Below, in pieces: positions 1-13,768 of a stretch of DNA of 64,000 nucleotides; the first letter of the stretch is position 1, and the number at the start of each line of letters is the position of its first letter. The stretch covers positions 303,408 to 367,407 of the forward strand of contig VXBA01001185.1 of the NCBI GenBank assembly GCA_013399895.1, given 5' to 3'. The stretch comes from Serilophus lunatus (Eukaryota; Chordata; Aves; Passeriformes; Eurylaimidae). Under the pieces are notes generated by a model, which saw only the letters and a program-made list of their open reading frames with translations, did not search any database and was not told where the DNA came from. The translations under genes and the position numbers were made by a program.

Positions 1-902
1 ACCATCTGCTGACTTACTGCCTCTGGGCTCACCGTCCTTTCCAAGTCATTCCTGTATACACAAAACATTGGCCCTTATACAGAAACTTGTCAGACCCTGC
101 TCTTAGGATTTTATAATAATGAAAACTAATCACTGATGGAAGTTGATTCCTTCCCACTTTTTCAGTAATAGCAGCTCTGAATTTTAGCCAGTGATGCCTT
201 AATTTTTTAATAGCTGCTGTCAGTTCTTTCAAAGTCTAAATAAATTTTATCAACTCGTTTTTCTTTGTCCACTGAGCACTTTATTGACATACTCAAAGAA
301 GTCCAAGGATTTGCCCAGCATAATCTCCCACTGCAAACATGCAAGATGATCTTCTAGTTTTATTTCAGTAGTTCAAAGCCTTTTGCAAGGTCTAAATGTA
401 AGGTTCCTGGCCTGAAACTTCATAGATCATCTCTAAACCACTATAATATTTCTTTTAAAATAAAGACAGACAGTAAAGAAAACTTTCAAACAAAGCTTTT
501 GGGAACAAAAACGTGAAAAGAAAATTTCGGTGAATTGCCCTAAAAGTGTTTCTTTTCATTCTGGATTCAAAAAAATAAAAATCATCTATTCCTGTTTTTC
601 TTGAAAAAAAAAACCCACTTTTTTTTTTTTTAATGCTACTATTCAGCTAGAACGGTCCAGTGTAGCTCTCCTGACTGACACCAAATTATGGCCTCTAAGA
701 CACCTACCCCTCTAGAGTACAATCCTTTATGTGAATATTTTCACATAAATACAGGTTTTGTATCAAGAAGACATCAGTAAGAAAAATAAAACTGTGAGTT
801 TTGTTAAAATTATTCTTATTGTTACGCCACTGCATTATTTCTGCACCTCGAACACCATGTGCAGTTTTGTTCCTCTGACACCAAAACCGATGCATTTGGA
901 CT
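1..902. other. Intergenic, nothing recognised
   Basis: AT-rich non-coding sequence. Only short A and T runs (about 605-632) stand out. No reading frame looks like a known protein and no repeat family was recognised. Confidence 0.6.
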
Positions 903-992
903 GAGGAAGGTTCAGGAAAAGGTCACAAGGGTGATCAAAGGTGTGGAACAGCTTCCCTACCAGGAATCACTAAACAGAATAGACTGGAAATG
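903..992 (+). repeat. CR1 LINE fragment, diverged
   Basis: The stretch resembles the CR1 segment just after the reverse transcriptase, which normally reads like 'ccacaaagatgatcagagg...ggagcacctctccta'. Here it is gtcacaagggtgatcaaagg followed by tggaacagcttcccta. It is old and short. The call rests on pattern memory only. Confidence 0.45.
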
Positions 993-3900
993 AAATGACC
1001 AAGTAGGGGTACAATAGAGGTCCATAAATCACGCATGTGTCACAGGGTGAGCAAACTGGGCACAATGGCAGCACTGTCCCCTCAGGGCAGGAACCGGAGC
1101 ACAGTGGGAAGAGAGAAGGCAGCAGGTGGAAAACAAAGGAAAGGGAGAGGTGGAAAACAAGGGAAAGGTAGAGGCTCTTCACACAAGGTGTTATTAAGTT
1201 CTGGAGCAATTAGTTTTGAGGTGCCACAGATACCAAGAGCTTCATAAACCACACAAATTCATGAAATAAAGGCTTGCAGGGGACTGCTGTACTTTACAGA
1301 TACAGTTTCCAGCTCAGGGAAGGTTGCACCCCAAATCACTGGCTGGCAGGAGAGCACACCAGGCAAGTACTGCTCACCAAGCATTAATCCCTGTTCTTAT
1401 TTTACCTTGCCATCCATGGCTCACTAACATCAGGGAAAGGACCCTAGGTTAGATGGGTGCCTGGTCTGACCAGCACTGCCATTCCTACATTCTGATTTTC
1501 TATCTCTTATGCTGAAACCTATTTTTAGTGATAAATTTTTGCTAGCATCTAAACCATCTCATATCCAAGTCATCTAGCAACCTTCTTCTTGTGGAAACAA
1601 CAGCTTGCTTCTGGCATCTTGCTTCCAATGTTTCTGTCCTTCATCTTTACCACAGAAGAGGACCTTTCTGGAGACAAGTCTTCTGTGGAGTTATCTGAGA
1701 AACATGCCAGCTGTTGATAAGGAACCACATCCATACTGAGGTTAAGGGGAACTGCACAAGCTGGATGACAAACAGGACTTTAGTATTTACATTGCAAAGT
1801 GCAGAAGGTGTAAAAAAAAAATGGATAAATTAATCCCCAGAACACCTGATGCCTTATGCTTTGAATACTTAATGGGTATGTCAGAGCAGAATGACAAAGG
1901 CATAGGTTGTTCTGAATCTGGTCTGTAAATTTAAGGCTAAAGAGAAATATTTCAATTAAAAAAAAAACAACATAAAATAATCCTACTTTACTGCTGTGCA
2001 ATATAAACAGTTGCATGATATTTCAAGAGCTACATTGGATTATCTTGTCCTCCAGGGTAAAGCAAAGGTATTTTAAAAAAAATTCCTGCAGAGAAATCTT
2101 CAGATGTTATGGAGGAAATAGGTAAATATATTTGATTATCAAGATGAACTATGCTATTTTCAAGCCTGTAATTAAAAATTGAGGGCTTGTGAACTTTTCG
2201 TCTTGTTTACTTACATGCAAACATTCCACCATTTGCTAAAAAAAGACAATTTTGAATGTTTTTATACATACTGAAGGCAAAAACACCAAGACAGCAACAA
2301 CAGAACATCCAGCAGCAATCCTTGTTGCTAAATTTGATAGGGTCAAGCTAAAACTCCTCTGGGCTTACTTAATAAATATTCAGCCTAAAAAGGGTCAGTA
2401 ACACTTATCCTGGACTCATTCCAAATGTCAGCTTTTCAGAAAGCTCTCAAAATGGGCCTTTCATGCTAGTGAGACATCTTGCACTAAAAATTAGCTCTGC
2501 TTGGAAAAGTATGGCATAACGTGGCCTGCTTGACACAAAGAACTAAATTTTATGGGCTTCATTTCTGTAACTGTCACCAAACTATTGTATAATTCAGTCA
2601 CCAGGATGGCAGGCATTTTTTCAATTAAATATGGTTTTCTTCTATCAAAAAAATGTGACTTTTGCAAACATAGAGTTTTGATGCTTGTGTCTTTTAAACA
2701 ATTCCAACTGATTTTCTTTTTCGTTCTTTTTAAAAGCTTTGACATTTGCTACTTCAAAAGTGTAAGAAACCTCCTGATTCTCTGTTATCTTTGTTTAAAT
2801 TTTTCCTCACACTGAAAAGAAAAAGGTCATAAAAAAGATAAAAAAATACAATACTTTTTCTTTTCATTACTTAGCTCTGGAAAACTGATGAGACAACAAA
2901 GACGTCAACTAAAAATTGTTTAAAATGCAGCTCACATGATGCATGTTTTTTACAGTTAAATAAGAAAGTACTGAACCTAAATCTGTCTCATTTCACCCAT
3001 CATACATATAACACCCTAGAGCAGAGACAACGAAACAACAACCTTGATCTTAACTCTAAGACTTTTTCATCTGGAATTCCCTGCAGTTCTGGAGTACCAG
3101 TGCTCTGTATCCCTTTTATCTCTTTTCAAGGAGTACATCCCTTGGGGTACCACCTGACTCTTGGCCAGTCCTTCCTAACATTACACTGGTGTAGGCATGA
3201 TGTCTTTATGCTAAAAACTGGCTGGGCTGAGGAGTGGTTATTTTTCAGGCAGACCAGTTCCCTGGTCAGGACCACCAGGTGGCCAGAGAGCAGCCTGTGC
3301 TGGCCAGAAAAGTCAACTACTCTCTCAGATGGGAACAAGCTCCAAAAACAGAAGATCCATCCCAGTTCTCAGATCCCATCTTCAGGAAGGCTTAACTGAA
3401 CTTCTTAGCTCCCACCATGAGGACAGGTTAGCCATGGCCCCAAAGATGCCAGCAGGCACCCACAAAGGACAGGCAGCCTTGGTAGGGCTCCCCAGAATGG
3501 TGCTCTGAGGGGTGCCTGTCTCCCACCAACAGGCACAGCTCTGCCCCTTGCACCACCACATAACATGCTTGTCACTCCATAGCCCAAAATCCCTACAAAT
3601 AAAAGCAAATCCATCCAGCTGATGCTGGCCTCTCTAAATGCTAAATGTGCATGTGCTGCATGCCCAAGTATGTGCTATGTCAGAAATGGTTATGTGAGAA
3701 ATTGATGAAATTATGCACAATGTTAGGAGCTTCCAGGAGGGAAACAGCAACGTTTACAAATGTATAAGATGAGATTTCATCAGAAATAAACTATGTGGAT
3801 ATGGGATCTTGCTTCATTCTGCATAAAAAGCGCATGTGCCACACTATTGGATACAATACACTGAACAAAGACAGTGAGCAGAACTCACTCAAAATTAATT

Positions 3901-6255
3901 TGGCTGCCTTACCTGCAGAGTATATGCATGAAAATATATGGTGTGCCTCGTCTTTTCCTGAAAGTATATGGTAATGCTTACCTACTCCTTAAGGTTATTA
4001 CAAGAACATTTTAATCTGATTGAATTTAATTCACTGCCTTAATGCTGCTTACCCCCAGCTCTAACAGTGAAATGGATACATCAGTTCATTCCACGTAGCA
4101 GAGTTGTTCACACAGAACCGTGTCCCCCAAACACAGGTATAGATGATTGCACATGCAAGAATGGAGCCTAAACTTTGTCTGTGGTACTTAGCCTGTAGAT
4201 GAGCATTTGTTGGGCACTGATACTTGTTATTACTGATTGGTTCTGTTTTTTAGTTCTTATCTTTAATAGCCCAATTTATTTTCCACAGTGGTCCACCATT
4301 TCATAGAATAAATTGTCTTTTCTGAAAGGAATCACATGTTAATTTTTTCTCTTTGTTTCTTTTTAGTATTGTACCACTATCTTTTTAAATTTCAAATAAA
4401 ACATGACTGGAATAAAAGACAGTTAAATTACATCCACATGGATACTAATAAGCAGCCTCTAAAGTCTTAGCCAGTTGCCTAACCAAAACACAAAGCATAT
4501 GGGAAAGAAGGGGGCCTAAAACTGAAAAACAGCAATCCTGTACTTTGATTGTTTAGTCTGTGTGGTTGAGGGAACATGAGAGTAGGGATAGGAAGGCAAG
4601 TATTGGAAGCCTAGTGCAGTTATTTGGATTCATAGGAATATTAAAGGACCCCCACCTGCATGTGTAGACCAATACGGTACACATTTAGGTCCCTGCTCTT
4701 CTAAAAGCTTCTATTCATGTTTGTTTTCTTTATCTCTATATGTCTAAAAGGTTCAGGACCTGATCCAACTTAATTGCATCCACAGCCTTGTGTGGAAGGC
4801 TGAATAGCCTTACTGCTAGAATCATGGAAGCTTCGCTAAGAGCTCAGACCTGCTTAAAAATTATGGTCTTTCCAAGCCCCCAAGGTAGGGTGCAACAAAC
4901 CATGCAAAAGGAGTTGTACAAAGTGGGAACAGCTGCAAGAGTTGCTCTGCCTCACTGAGCCTGTTTGCAAAAGGCAAATGGCACACTGCATTGACACCCA
5001 ACCTGCTCCACCCTGAAACACCCACAGAACTAGATCTCTCATGCTTCTCAGTTTGTGCAATTTACTAAGGGAGAATCATAGCTGGAAAACTGTTAAATTT
5101 TTTGTCGTTTTTCTGCTTTTATTTCTACTCAGGCAGATAAAGTACAAAAATTTGCCTTTTCAGAGCGCACATGTCTTTGCCATGACACAGATTGTGGTGT
5201 GTTGATAAAAAAGACAGCAGTTTTCTCTGGTTTTGCCCTGCTCTCAGAATGAGTGTTCAAATTGGAGCTATCTTATCTGAGGGGAATACAGAACAAACTG
5301 AAAAATTATGGTGTAATATAAAGTGATCTGATTTCCAGAGGAGAAGCAGACCTCCACCCGCTGTGCTATTCCATTGTGGCTGAGCAGTACATCGGCAGCC
5401 AATCTGTATCAACAGCAGTAAGAAGGAATGGCAATTACGAAGTTTTTTTCCCTGGTAGATCATAAAGGAATTATTCCAGATGGGTAAATATATCCTCTGC
5501 TCACCAGGAAACAGAACTGAACAGAATCTGGAAACAACTTGAGGTAAGAAGCAAGGATGTCTTGTACACACAACAGTGCTGAGCATCTCAGACAGCTGAG
5601 TACGAAAACCTGACTGTAAGACCTGGGATAGATAATGTACATCACTTTTTAAATGCTCATTAATTTGTATTCCTCAGACAGATTTCACATTTTTCCGTAT
5701 ATTTGGTAAATACTTCTTAAAGATGATTGGTTTCCTTGCACAAGAAAGATTATGATCCTCAGATACTGTGTTTTAGCCCCAGTCGTCTTCACTAGGTTCA
5801 CAAGCAGCATTTTCTGATGAATAAGACGAAAGTTTTCACTTGCATTTAAAAGAAGTGGTTAAAAACTAATCATTTCTTGCTGAAGTCTTTAAAAACATAT
5901 TTCACCTCAAAGAAGGGAGCCAGCTAAGATGGCTCAGAATATTACGAGCCAGTGAAAACAACAGATTACCATAGAGAAAGTTATGCAAATTTAACAATTG
6001 CAGTTCAGGATAAGCCCTTGCTTAAGTTCAACAGATTCTTTAGCTTCAGTTTCTGAGTGTATGTGATGAGATTATTGGAGTTGAAATAATTATAAAAACT
6101 TATCTGTGTTAATGTTCATTGAATACAGATACAGCCTGCAAAAATTTTTTACAATGCCAGGGCCTTTCCAAACAGATGTTTTTAGTTCTGTAAAACCAAG
6201 CTGTTTAATCTTGTGACACAATCACCAGTTCAGACATAAAAGGATTTGGCATAAA
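993..6255. other. Intergenic, no gene seen
   Basis: There are no convincing exons. Open frames of up to about 100 codons occur (for example near 3100-3400), but none looks like a known protein and none sits between plausible splice sites. The stretch contains an imperfect 24-bp duplication at 1124-1171, listed separately. Confidence 0.55.
1124..1171. repeat. Two-copy 24-bp purine-rich tandem repeat
   Basis: Two adjacent 24-bp units (1124-1147 and 1148-1171) both begin aggtggaaaacaa and differ at about three positions. The strand is almost pure purine. No function is suggested. Confidence 0.7.
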
Positions 6256-6330
6256 TACATACATATATATATATATGTATGTGTTTGTATAAATATATAT
6301 ATACACACACACATATAAATGTATATATCA
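6256..6330. repeat. TA/CA microsatellite with palindromic core
   Basis: Alternating (TA)n and (CA)n tracts. The part at 6257-6282 reads acatacatata... and mirrors itself as ...tatatgtatgt, so it can form a cruciform or hairpin. This is ordinary simple-sequence DNA. Confidence 0.85.
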
Positions 6331-8151
6331 ACACACATCTGAACAGACACATACTTAGGACATACCTTAAGTATTTTAACACTAATATTCATGTGCAACA
6401 AAGAAACAGTAACAGGAGAATATAATGCAGTTGGTATGATAAACTGTACCCCGTTCTACTAAGTGTTCAGCTGCAGCAATTTGTGTCCTTCACCAGTAGA
6501 TAAATGTTTCTTTACAAATAGCTTATAAAAATTTGCTTGTTAGCATATCTAAGTGTTATTTTTCTCCAAATCTCTGACATGTTACTTTCCTATATTATTA
6601 TAAAGAATATTTTTTTGCCTACAAATGTTTTGAACCGTATTTGCTCTGTCCCAGTGTCTGAGACTATTTAGCTAAATCACGATTTCTTCCACTTCAGCAG
6701 CAAGTGACTGCCCTACTTATTAAAGTCCTTCTGTTAAGCAAGAGGTCAGATTAGACCACAGATCCCTTAATGTTATCATCATAGAAGGAAAAAAGGATCT
6801 CGAGCACTTATAAAGTCAAGAGATGAAAAGGGAGTGGAGGTACAAAAACAGAGGACTCCACTCTTGAAGCCCATGTTGCACTGCTGCAATACAGTCAAAT
6901 TTCCTCGAACTGGCAATGTGCCTCCACTCCCACTCTCAGCATTCATATCTTCTTGGAGGTAAGATGCAAAGTCTTCAAAATTAGGACTTTGAATATGAAC
7001 ACTCAAAGACATTTGAAACCCCAAACAGATCTGAACCAACATCAAGAAGGCATAAAAGTGGGTTAACGAAACACAGTTGTTCACTGAACATAAAAGATTA
7101 AAGTGTTGGCGTTGTTTTCTAAAACTGAGAATACAAATTCTCTTTGTACAGAGCATTTTTCATTCCATGTCAAATGTGACAAATTTTAAATGCAGCCCAT
7201 CACAACTCTTAAACCTGAACTATAGTCACTTCTCTCGCCACAGAAGTAATGCTTTTAACTTTTGTGTACACAAATACTGATACAACAACAGAGAAAGCTG
7301 AGGAAAGGGCCTCCTTTTTGTAGCAAATTGACACCCTAAGAATATTTCTTTGCTATTCTGCCATATTAGACATGATCAAAAATTTATATAACAGCTTCAG
7401 GGAACATCCCCTTCTTTCTTTTTTGTGGGAATGAATCTCCTTCTCTACTTGTAAATTATTTTAGAAGCATTTAATTTGTGGATATTTAAATTTTTCATCA
7501 GTATACCTTTCAAAGTAAGATTCTGATAAGTTTTGCAAGAAATAGGTATGCCTGGGAGATTTATGATTAAGCCAAGACCCACAGAAATTAAATGAGATAA
7601 CCAGCATAATGCTAGTTCATGGCTGAGCTAGTACAGGAACTTGAGAGTCCTGCTTCTGAGTTCTCTGATGTTAGATTGTGTGGATTTGAAAAGATAGACA
7701 TCTTGGACTCCCAGAGGAAAGTGTTCCAGACAAAATCAATCACTGTCAGAAGTGGGTGAGATTCCACTGAAGTCATGCCAGAGATGAGTTGAGCAATTCA
7801 TCTTCAAAGAAGTTCATTGCATTTTATCTCCAGGAAGATATTAATGATACTAATGGCACATTTATGCAATGTAAGTTTCAACATGCAAATTATTAAGACA
7901 TTTCTTTTAGTTGTTTGCACTTGCTTTCAGATTGAACTATAAAGGGTTTGTCACTAGCTCTACAACCTACCCCACTTCTGTTGAAACAGGAGGTGAAACT
8001 CCCACTGACTGCAGTAGAAAAATTCTGAACTGTATAAACTAAAACCTGGAACAATGTACTTGGATGTAGAGGTTTGATGGAAAATTGACACCAAAGGGAA
8101 AAAAAAAAAAAAGAAATAAAAGGAGAAATATTGTCATCATCACAGCACCAC
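6331..8151. other. Intergenic, no gene seen
   Basis: AT-rich sequence without recognisable exons or repeats. Short open frames on both strands lack protein-like composition. Confidence 0.55.
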
Positions 8152-8246
8152 ATAATCACAGAATGGATAATGTTGGAAGGGACCACAGTCAATCATCTGG
8201 TTTGGCAAAAAGTAGGCTAATTGCCACACTTTATTTAAGGACTACA
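8152..8246 (-). repeat. CR1 LINE 3'-end fragment
   Basis: It begins with aatcacagaatgg and continues gttggaagggaccac, the reverse complement of the usual CR1 3' terminus (gtcccttccaac...attctgtgatt). The sequence then degrades within about 60 bp. Confidence 0.55.
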
Positions 8247-9856
8247 TCTCTTTGTTCCAGGGATACAAGCTATCCTCCATATCACACTATGAAGCATTCC
8301 TATTGCTTACATTTAGGGCATTTTGCCAGCGAACAGTTCTTAAACGAAAATTTCTGTACTGTTAAGATGCCCAAAACCAAGCATAAGCATATAAAACAAA
8401 GTTTGGGAAGTTCATAAACAGCTACAGACTCACATCAGACAGCAATGAGATGAGTAACAATAGTTTCGCAATGGCTGAACATGAAGGCATGTGAGCAATC
8501 AAACTGTGCTTCACTCGAGTTCTTGATTTCCTAGTCTTGATGTTCAAGTGAGGAGAGAGTCTGAGAGTAGTGAAGGAGTCGTGGAGCATGTTGCAGAGGG
8601 CCCTGTACCTCCAACTGTCTGTACTCCCCTTTCCCTTCTTCAGTATTCCTTGGAGCTCACAGGAATGTGGACACAGTTGTGGTGGCATCAGCAGAAAACA
8701 GTAGCCATATTCATGTCTATATTCATAAAATACAATGATAAAAATATACAGTAGCTAGAGCAAGACAAACTACATTTTACACTCTTGGTGTAAAATGTTA
8801 TCTCCTATGTACTTCTTGGGTCTCTCTGTGCCCGCTATTGAAGAATAAAAGTTCACAAGGTATATGTGGAATGACCTGAGGAATTTGTATAAGCTTCACT
8901 CCTTCCTCTTCCTTCCAAACAGCTCCATTCATGCAGGGAGCTTGCTCTCATTTCACACACAACAATGCTCAAAAGAAAGTTCTGTTCCCTGGACATGCAT
9001 CAGTGAGGAGTCACCAATCACTGCTCGCTCTGAGGTTCCTCCAGATCTGAAAGAATAGAGACCAAAGCGAAAGCAGCAGCGGCAGCAACTGTCTGCCCCT
9101 TGATTCACAATGGAGGCAACCTCTGCAGAGGTCTCCTTTAAAAATATCTCAGGGAGTTTACAACACCTGCATGATGAGCAGAGTCAGCGTGTAGACTCCA
9201 TGTCAGACAACTACTACTAAATGTACGTTTTCTTCCTGTAATGTGATGGGGAACGCTTCAGTAATTAAAGAGCAGGCTGATGGGGATATTGTTAGTGACT
9301 TGATAGCTTTACAGTTGCTGAATTATCTGCTAGGAGTAAGTCACACACACGTGCGGTTATAATTGGAGTATCTGCGATTATTCCAATGGGGAACACAATT
9401 CCACAGGCCCCTGCACATGGGCTGTTTATTTGTGCACACATATCTCTGGCAGAGAAAGAGCAGTGAGAGGGTCAGCACACCTTAGCTACCTACTCCATGG
9501 TCCACATCTTTGGTCTCTGTGCCCCCTCGAAGCATCGCACGCACACAGCTCCATACCACGCAAGGCAACGCAGGTGTGAGTATGTCACTTTTGCAGGTGT
9601 GTTTTCTAACCCTCCACAAGTCTGTGTTTCCCGCTGGTGTAAGGGCAGGCAGCAATGAAAAGGGTAGTGGCTGAGAGGAGGGCTGGGAAAGGGGTTGCTG
9701 GAGCTCTTGGGGCCACAGCCAGTGAATAGGATAGGGAAAAAGGGCCTCTGCCCTGCTGTTATCCTTCCCATTGCTGAACAAAAAGGTACCTCTATGTGTT
9801 ACTTGGCACAAGTTAATTGCAACTTTGTCCAAACATCACAGGCAGGAGAGGAAGTA
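8247..9856. other. Intergenic, no gene seen
   Basis: No exon or repeat was recognised. There is a small CAG-rich patch near 9070-9090 and short open frames of no recognisable kind. Confidence 0.5.
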
Positions 9857-10413
9857 TGAGGTATGACCAAAGAAGTGATTGTCCCTCTGTACTCAACACT
9901 GGTGAGGCTGCACCTCAAGCCCTGTGTACAGTTCTGGGCCCCTCACTACAGGAAAGACACTGAGGTGCAGGAGCAAGACAGGAGAAGGACAACAAAGCTG
10001 ATGAAAAGTCTGGAGAGCGAGTCCTACAAGGAGCGGCTGAGGGAGCGGGCGTTGAGAAGAGAAGGCTCAGGGAAGACCACATCACTCTCTACACCTACCT
10101 GAAGGGAAGTTGTAGCCAGGTGAGGGGTGGCCTCTTCTCCCAGACAAGTAGAAGTAGGACAAGAGGGCATAAATAGCTTCAACTTGCATCAGGGAAATTT
10201 CAGGTTAGATCTCAGGAAGGACTTCTTCATGGAAAAGGTTGTTAAGCATTGCAATGCCCTGGGAAGAGTCATCACCCCTGGCGATGTTAGAAACAACTGG
10301 ATGTGGCACTGGGTGCTATGGTCTAGTTGACAAGGTAGTGTTCTTTCAAAGGTTGGACTCGATGATCTTAGAGGTCTTTCCCAACCTAAATGATTCTGTG
10401 ATCCTCTGGATAC
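9857..10413 (+). repeat. CR1 LINE, truncated copy with 3' end
   Basis: Translation of the first part gives a decayed CR1 reverse transcriptase C-terminus (VIVPLYSTLVRLHLKPCVQF, against the usual pattern of ILPLYSxLVRPHLEYCVQxW). It is followed by the characteristic CR1 3' region, 'tttcaggttagatctcagga', and the end ggttggactcgatgatctta...gattctgtgatc. It is 5'-truncated, as most avian CR1 copies are. Confidence 0.9.
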
Positions 10414-11134
10414 AGAGACTATGCAACTGCTTTGCATGGTTACCTATGACAGGAAAAGATGCAAAAGAGAACACAGCAGACCTCTGTTACTCTGAGTAGT
10501 TACTCCCTAGCTATTTTCCAGACCCTAAATAGCATCAGCCACACAAAACATATACTTGTCTTACAACACTCTGGCTGTTATATTCCTACTTCCTATAGTA
10601 AGCACAGAAACAAGAGAGGAAAGAAATGAGGCAGAATTCATCTGATTGGTGTCTTTCCTTTCCTTCCCTTCTTCTCCACTCCTTTTATTACCTGCAACTG
10701 TAATTTAGCCATTGCCATGAGAAACTTGGAGCTTCTCTCCAGGAAGAATGCTGGTAGTATTTTCTCAGCAGATAGCAGCTTTCCTATAAAACCTGGCAGC
10801 TTTTAGTAATCTAGAGAACACCTTACAGCTGCAGACAGAATTGTCTGGGAATGTTGCAGTTTAATTCAGGCTGGTTGGCTGCATATGGACTTGAAGAGCA
10901 TGGATGATGCACTATCCAGATGTTCCATAGACTTTATGTGTATAGAATATAGACATATTTTATACATATATATATATTGTTCATGTACATACATTACACA
11001 TTCAAATATATTTATATAACATATATAAAGCATATATTTTACATTGGTAAATAGATGGAAATGGTGGAACGAATTCAAACACTTACTGCAGTTGATTGAG
11101 AATACCCTGAGACAATGTACATAGAGGCTGCACT
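10414..11134. other. Intergenic, AT-rich
   Basis: Contains a TA-rich simple repeat at about 10950-11040. No gene was recognised. Confidence 0.55.
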
Positions 11135-11284
11135 ATATAGCTGGTGGAGTTTCCCACCTTGGAGATACTCAAAAGCCTCCTGGACAAATTCTTGGGCGGC
11201 TGGCTGTGGGTGTCCCTGCTTGAGCAGGGAGGTTGGGCCCAGTGAAGAGATCCCTTCCCACCTCAAGCATTCTGTGATTCTATA
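11135..11284 (+). repeat. CR1 LINE 3'-end fragment
   Basis: Shows the CR1 3' module: 'gagatactcaaaagcctcct', then 'ggtgtccctgcttgagcagg', then 'cattctgtgattctata' at the end. About 150 bp remain. Confidence 0.8.
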
Positions 11285-12918
11285 TTTCTTATTTAAAGCC
11301 ATATTAATACCATTCTATCTGTAAGTGAACTCCTATCTTAAGTTACAGTTCATACTGTGCAAACATTGCTTTTAGTTCATGAAGTTATCCACAGATCTGG
11401 TTCTTTCTTCTCACTGTTGTGGAAACTGAGGCCATGAGAAACCAGGTGGCTTGCACAGGCCTAGCACATCAAACCAGAGCAGAGGCTTTCTCTGGCCTCT
11501 ATTCCACATCGGCTGCTGAGACTAGCAATGGTAACTCTCCAAGACTTCTTGTTGCTCTTTTTTTGCCTCCTCCTTATTTTCAAACTACTAGTGAAAATGT
11601 ATGTTTTTATCATTTTTTGGAGCCAACTGTATCATTGGTGGCCATGATTACATTTCCATTATATCATTGCCGAAAGATGTTGGTTAGCCTCCTTCGGGAG
11701 TGGGCTTTGATAAAGTGCGCTTGCGCTTGAATATATGAGTATTTTGAGACCCAGGACCCTAAGTCTAAAATTCAATCTATGTTTTGAACAAAAATGCCTG
11801 CATTGCGGGTATGTTTGAGATATCTGCAGAAAGCCAAGATCAATACCTGCAAGATCAAAATTGAAAGTGACTGCCATAATATCACAGTGAGAAATAACCA
11901 AACTTAGCACAAGAATGAGACTGGATACAGGCCACTGCTAAAACTCAGAGGCATTGTGAGACAGGGTCACACTTCCGACTCGTATTTGGCCATTGGTGTA
12001 TCTAAGGCACATTACAAGAGATCCACCATCAAATACAAACACTGAACAAAACCATGAAAGAAAATTTCCCACCCCCTCTCTCAAGGCAACACTCAAGTTC
12101 CATCCAGTCCAGCTGACCACTAGGGTCAGATATGGTCAGAAGGGCAGGAGAGCTTCCTCCTCTCCTCATTGGGGAATTGCTCTATCTTTACCAGGGCTGC
12201 CTGGAACATGTTCAGTTTCCCACTCTTCGTCCTTCCCCTGCTGCAGTACTTTGCCAAGTGGAACGAAGACCACGGGCACTGATCTGTGAGGGATGAGAAT
12301 TTCATTTCCCCAAGGATGTTATTAACCTTGAGAAGCATTGGCCCCAAAAGGACTACAAAAAGAATATAAACTAAGAAAGTAGCTCCCAGGTGCATTTGAT
12401 GCTACTTGAGACTCTTACACAAGCTTAGCAGGTCATGTTACTCCATTTTTCAGTTTGAAAATGAAATCTTCTTCTTTGGATAGTTTATAAATAATTGCCA
12501 GAACTTCCATTTTCTCTAGGAAATTAATCAAAATCAAAGCTTAATTTCATTGTGAGGAAATATGAGCAGTAATGAACAACAATGCACATATGTTTAAACA
12601 TTTCAAGAAGTTTTTGTTTATCTTCAGTGACAGAAATAGTCCTTCCTCTGACTGGTTACACAGCGCTGCAAAATGAGAAGTTACATGAAGGGCACTTTTG
12701 CCCAGACTGCAACAGATTTTCAATTTGCTGGTTTAGCTGCGTGGAGTGGTTTGCTCTTTTTTTAAGTCACAACATCAGAGAGCCACTGTGCATAGAAGGC
12801 ACAAAAAACATATTTGAATGCATTTTTACCACACTCATTTTCATGGTATTTGAGTGCCGTGAATGGATATCAAAGCTGGAGAGGGTTAGAATGGCTGCTC
12901 TAACGTATGTCGGATGAA
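11285..12918. other. Intergenic, no gene seen
   Basis: Mixed-composition sequence with several open frames of 80-110 codons, for example 12582-12917 on the plus strand. None has recognisable domains or splice context. Confidence 0.5.
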
Positions 12919-13313
12919 GAAATACCTTCAGCCCGTTTGCTGTGCTTCCAGATGAATACCATCAACAAACATTAGCTGTTCCAGCTGGCATTTTCAACAG
13001 ACTCATCCAGGTCTTCGTCCAGCCCTTGATATAGTCAATGGCAAAACCCCCGCCAAGCTCACTGGGAGCTGGACCTGGCCCTAAGTCGCTGATTGCAGCA
13101 ACAGCACTGTGAAATCGTTCGTGCTTGTAGTAAAGTAATTCTACACAGAGAAGTTCCTCTTTGGCTCTGAACAATCAAATAACAAGCACATTTTAAATGC
13201 CAGAAGCAAGTGGAGAAATAAGAAGGAGGGAGCCTATTCTCTATAAAGCCATTTTCTCTGTTTGAATTCTTTACATCTTTCTTTGATTTCTTTTTCTGGG
13301 CTGGCTCAAGACC
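12919..13313 (-). pseudogene. Unidentified coding-like remnant
   Basis: I do not recognise the parent gene. On the minus strand, 13313-13233 is open and lysine-rich (GLEPAQKKKSKKDVKNSNRE). After about 60 bp, 13166-12965 is open for some 67 codons (AKEELLCVELLYYKHERFHS at its start, then a Gly/Pro-rich stretch). Near 13030-12985 the more protein-like reading moves to a second frame (GLDEDLDESVENASWNS), then to a third (QLMFVDGIHLEAQQTG) before a stop. The base before 13166 is preceded by a good splice acceptor (ttatttgattgttcag). The composition looks like real protein with at least two frame changes, so a decayed exon or retrocopy is the best guess. Chance cannot be excluded without a search. 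Confidence 0.3.
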
Positions 13314-13449
13314 TGCAGGTCTGCTCTTACATCATTTTATACCTTTATTCCCACCTACTTCTCAAACCCTTCTAGGAAAACTGAAAAAAAAACTTCTTTA
13401 GATAACCTCATTTTTGTGAAACCAGCAAGTCTATACTAGCAGATGGGCT

Positions 13450-13492
13450 CTGTGTGTGTGTGTGTCTGTGTCTGTGTATGTGTCTGTGTGTG
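13450..13492. repeat. (TG)n microsatellite, interrupted
   Basis: A run of TG dinucleotides with tctg and tatg interruptions, ending at tgcatag. Confidence 0.9.
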
Positions 13493-13768
13493 CATAGATG
13501 CAAGCCTCTGTGTGTCTCTGAAAAGAGGAGGGGAAAAGGAACCTATCTTAACAATGGCTACAATAACTTCACTTTTATTATGCTTGATCTATATTTTCTA
13601 TGTTTTTTAACAGGTAACAAGACTTCAACATGTGCATTGGGACTTAGATGACTAAAATAAACTAATTTTTAAAATATGCTTCTCAGATTAATTAACTACC
13701 TAAACAAGAAAAAGTAATAAAGGATAGACCCCTGTCATAACTTCTACCATTTCAGAGCCATGTAAGTT

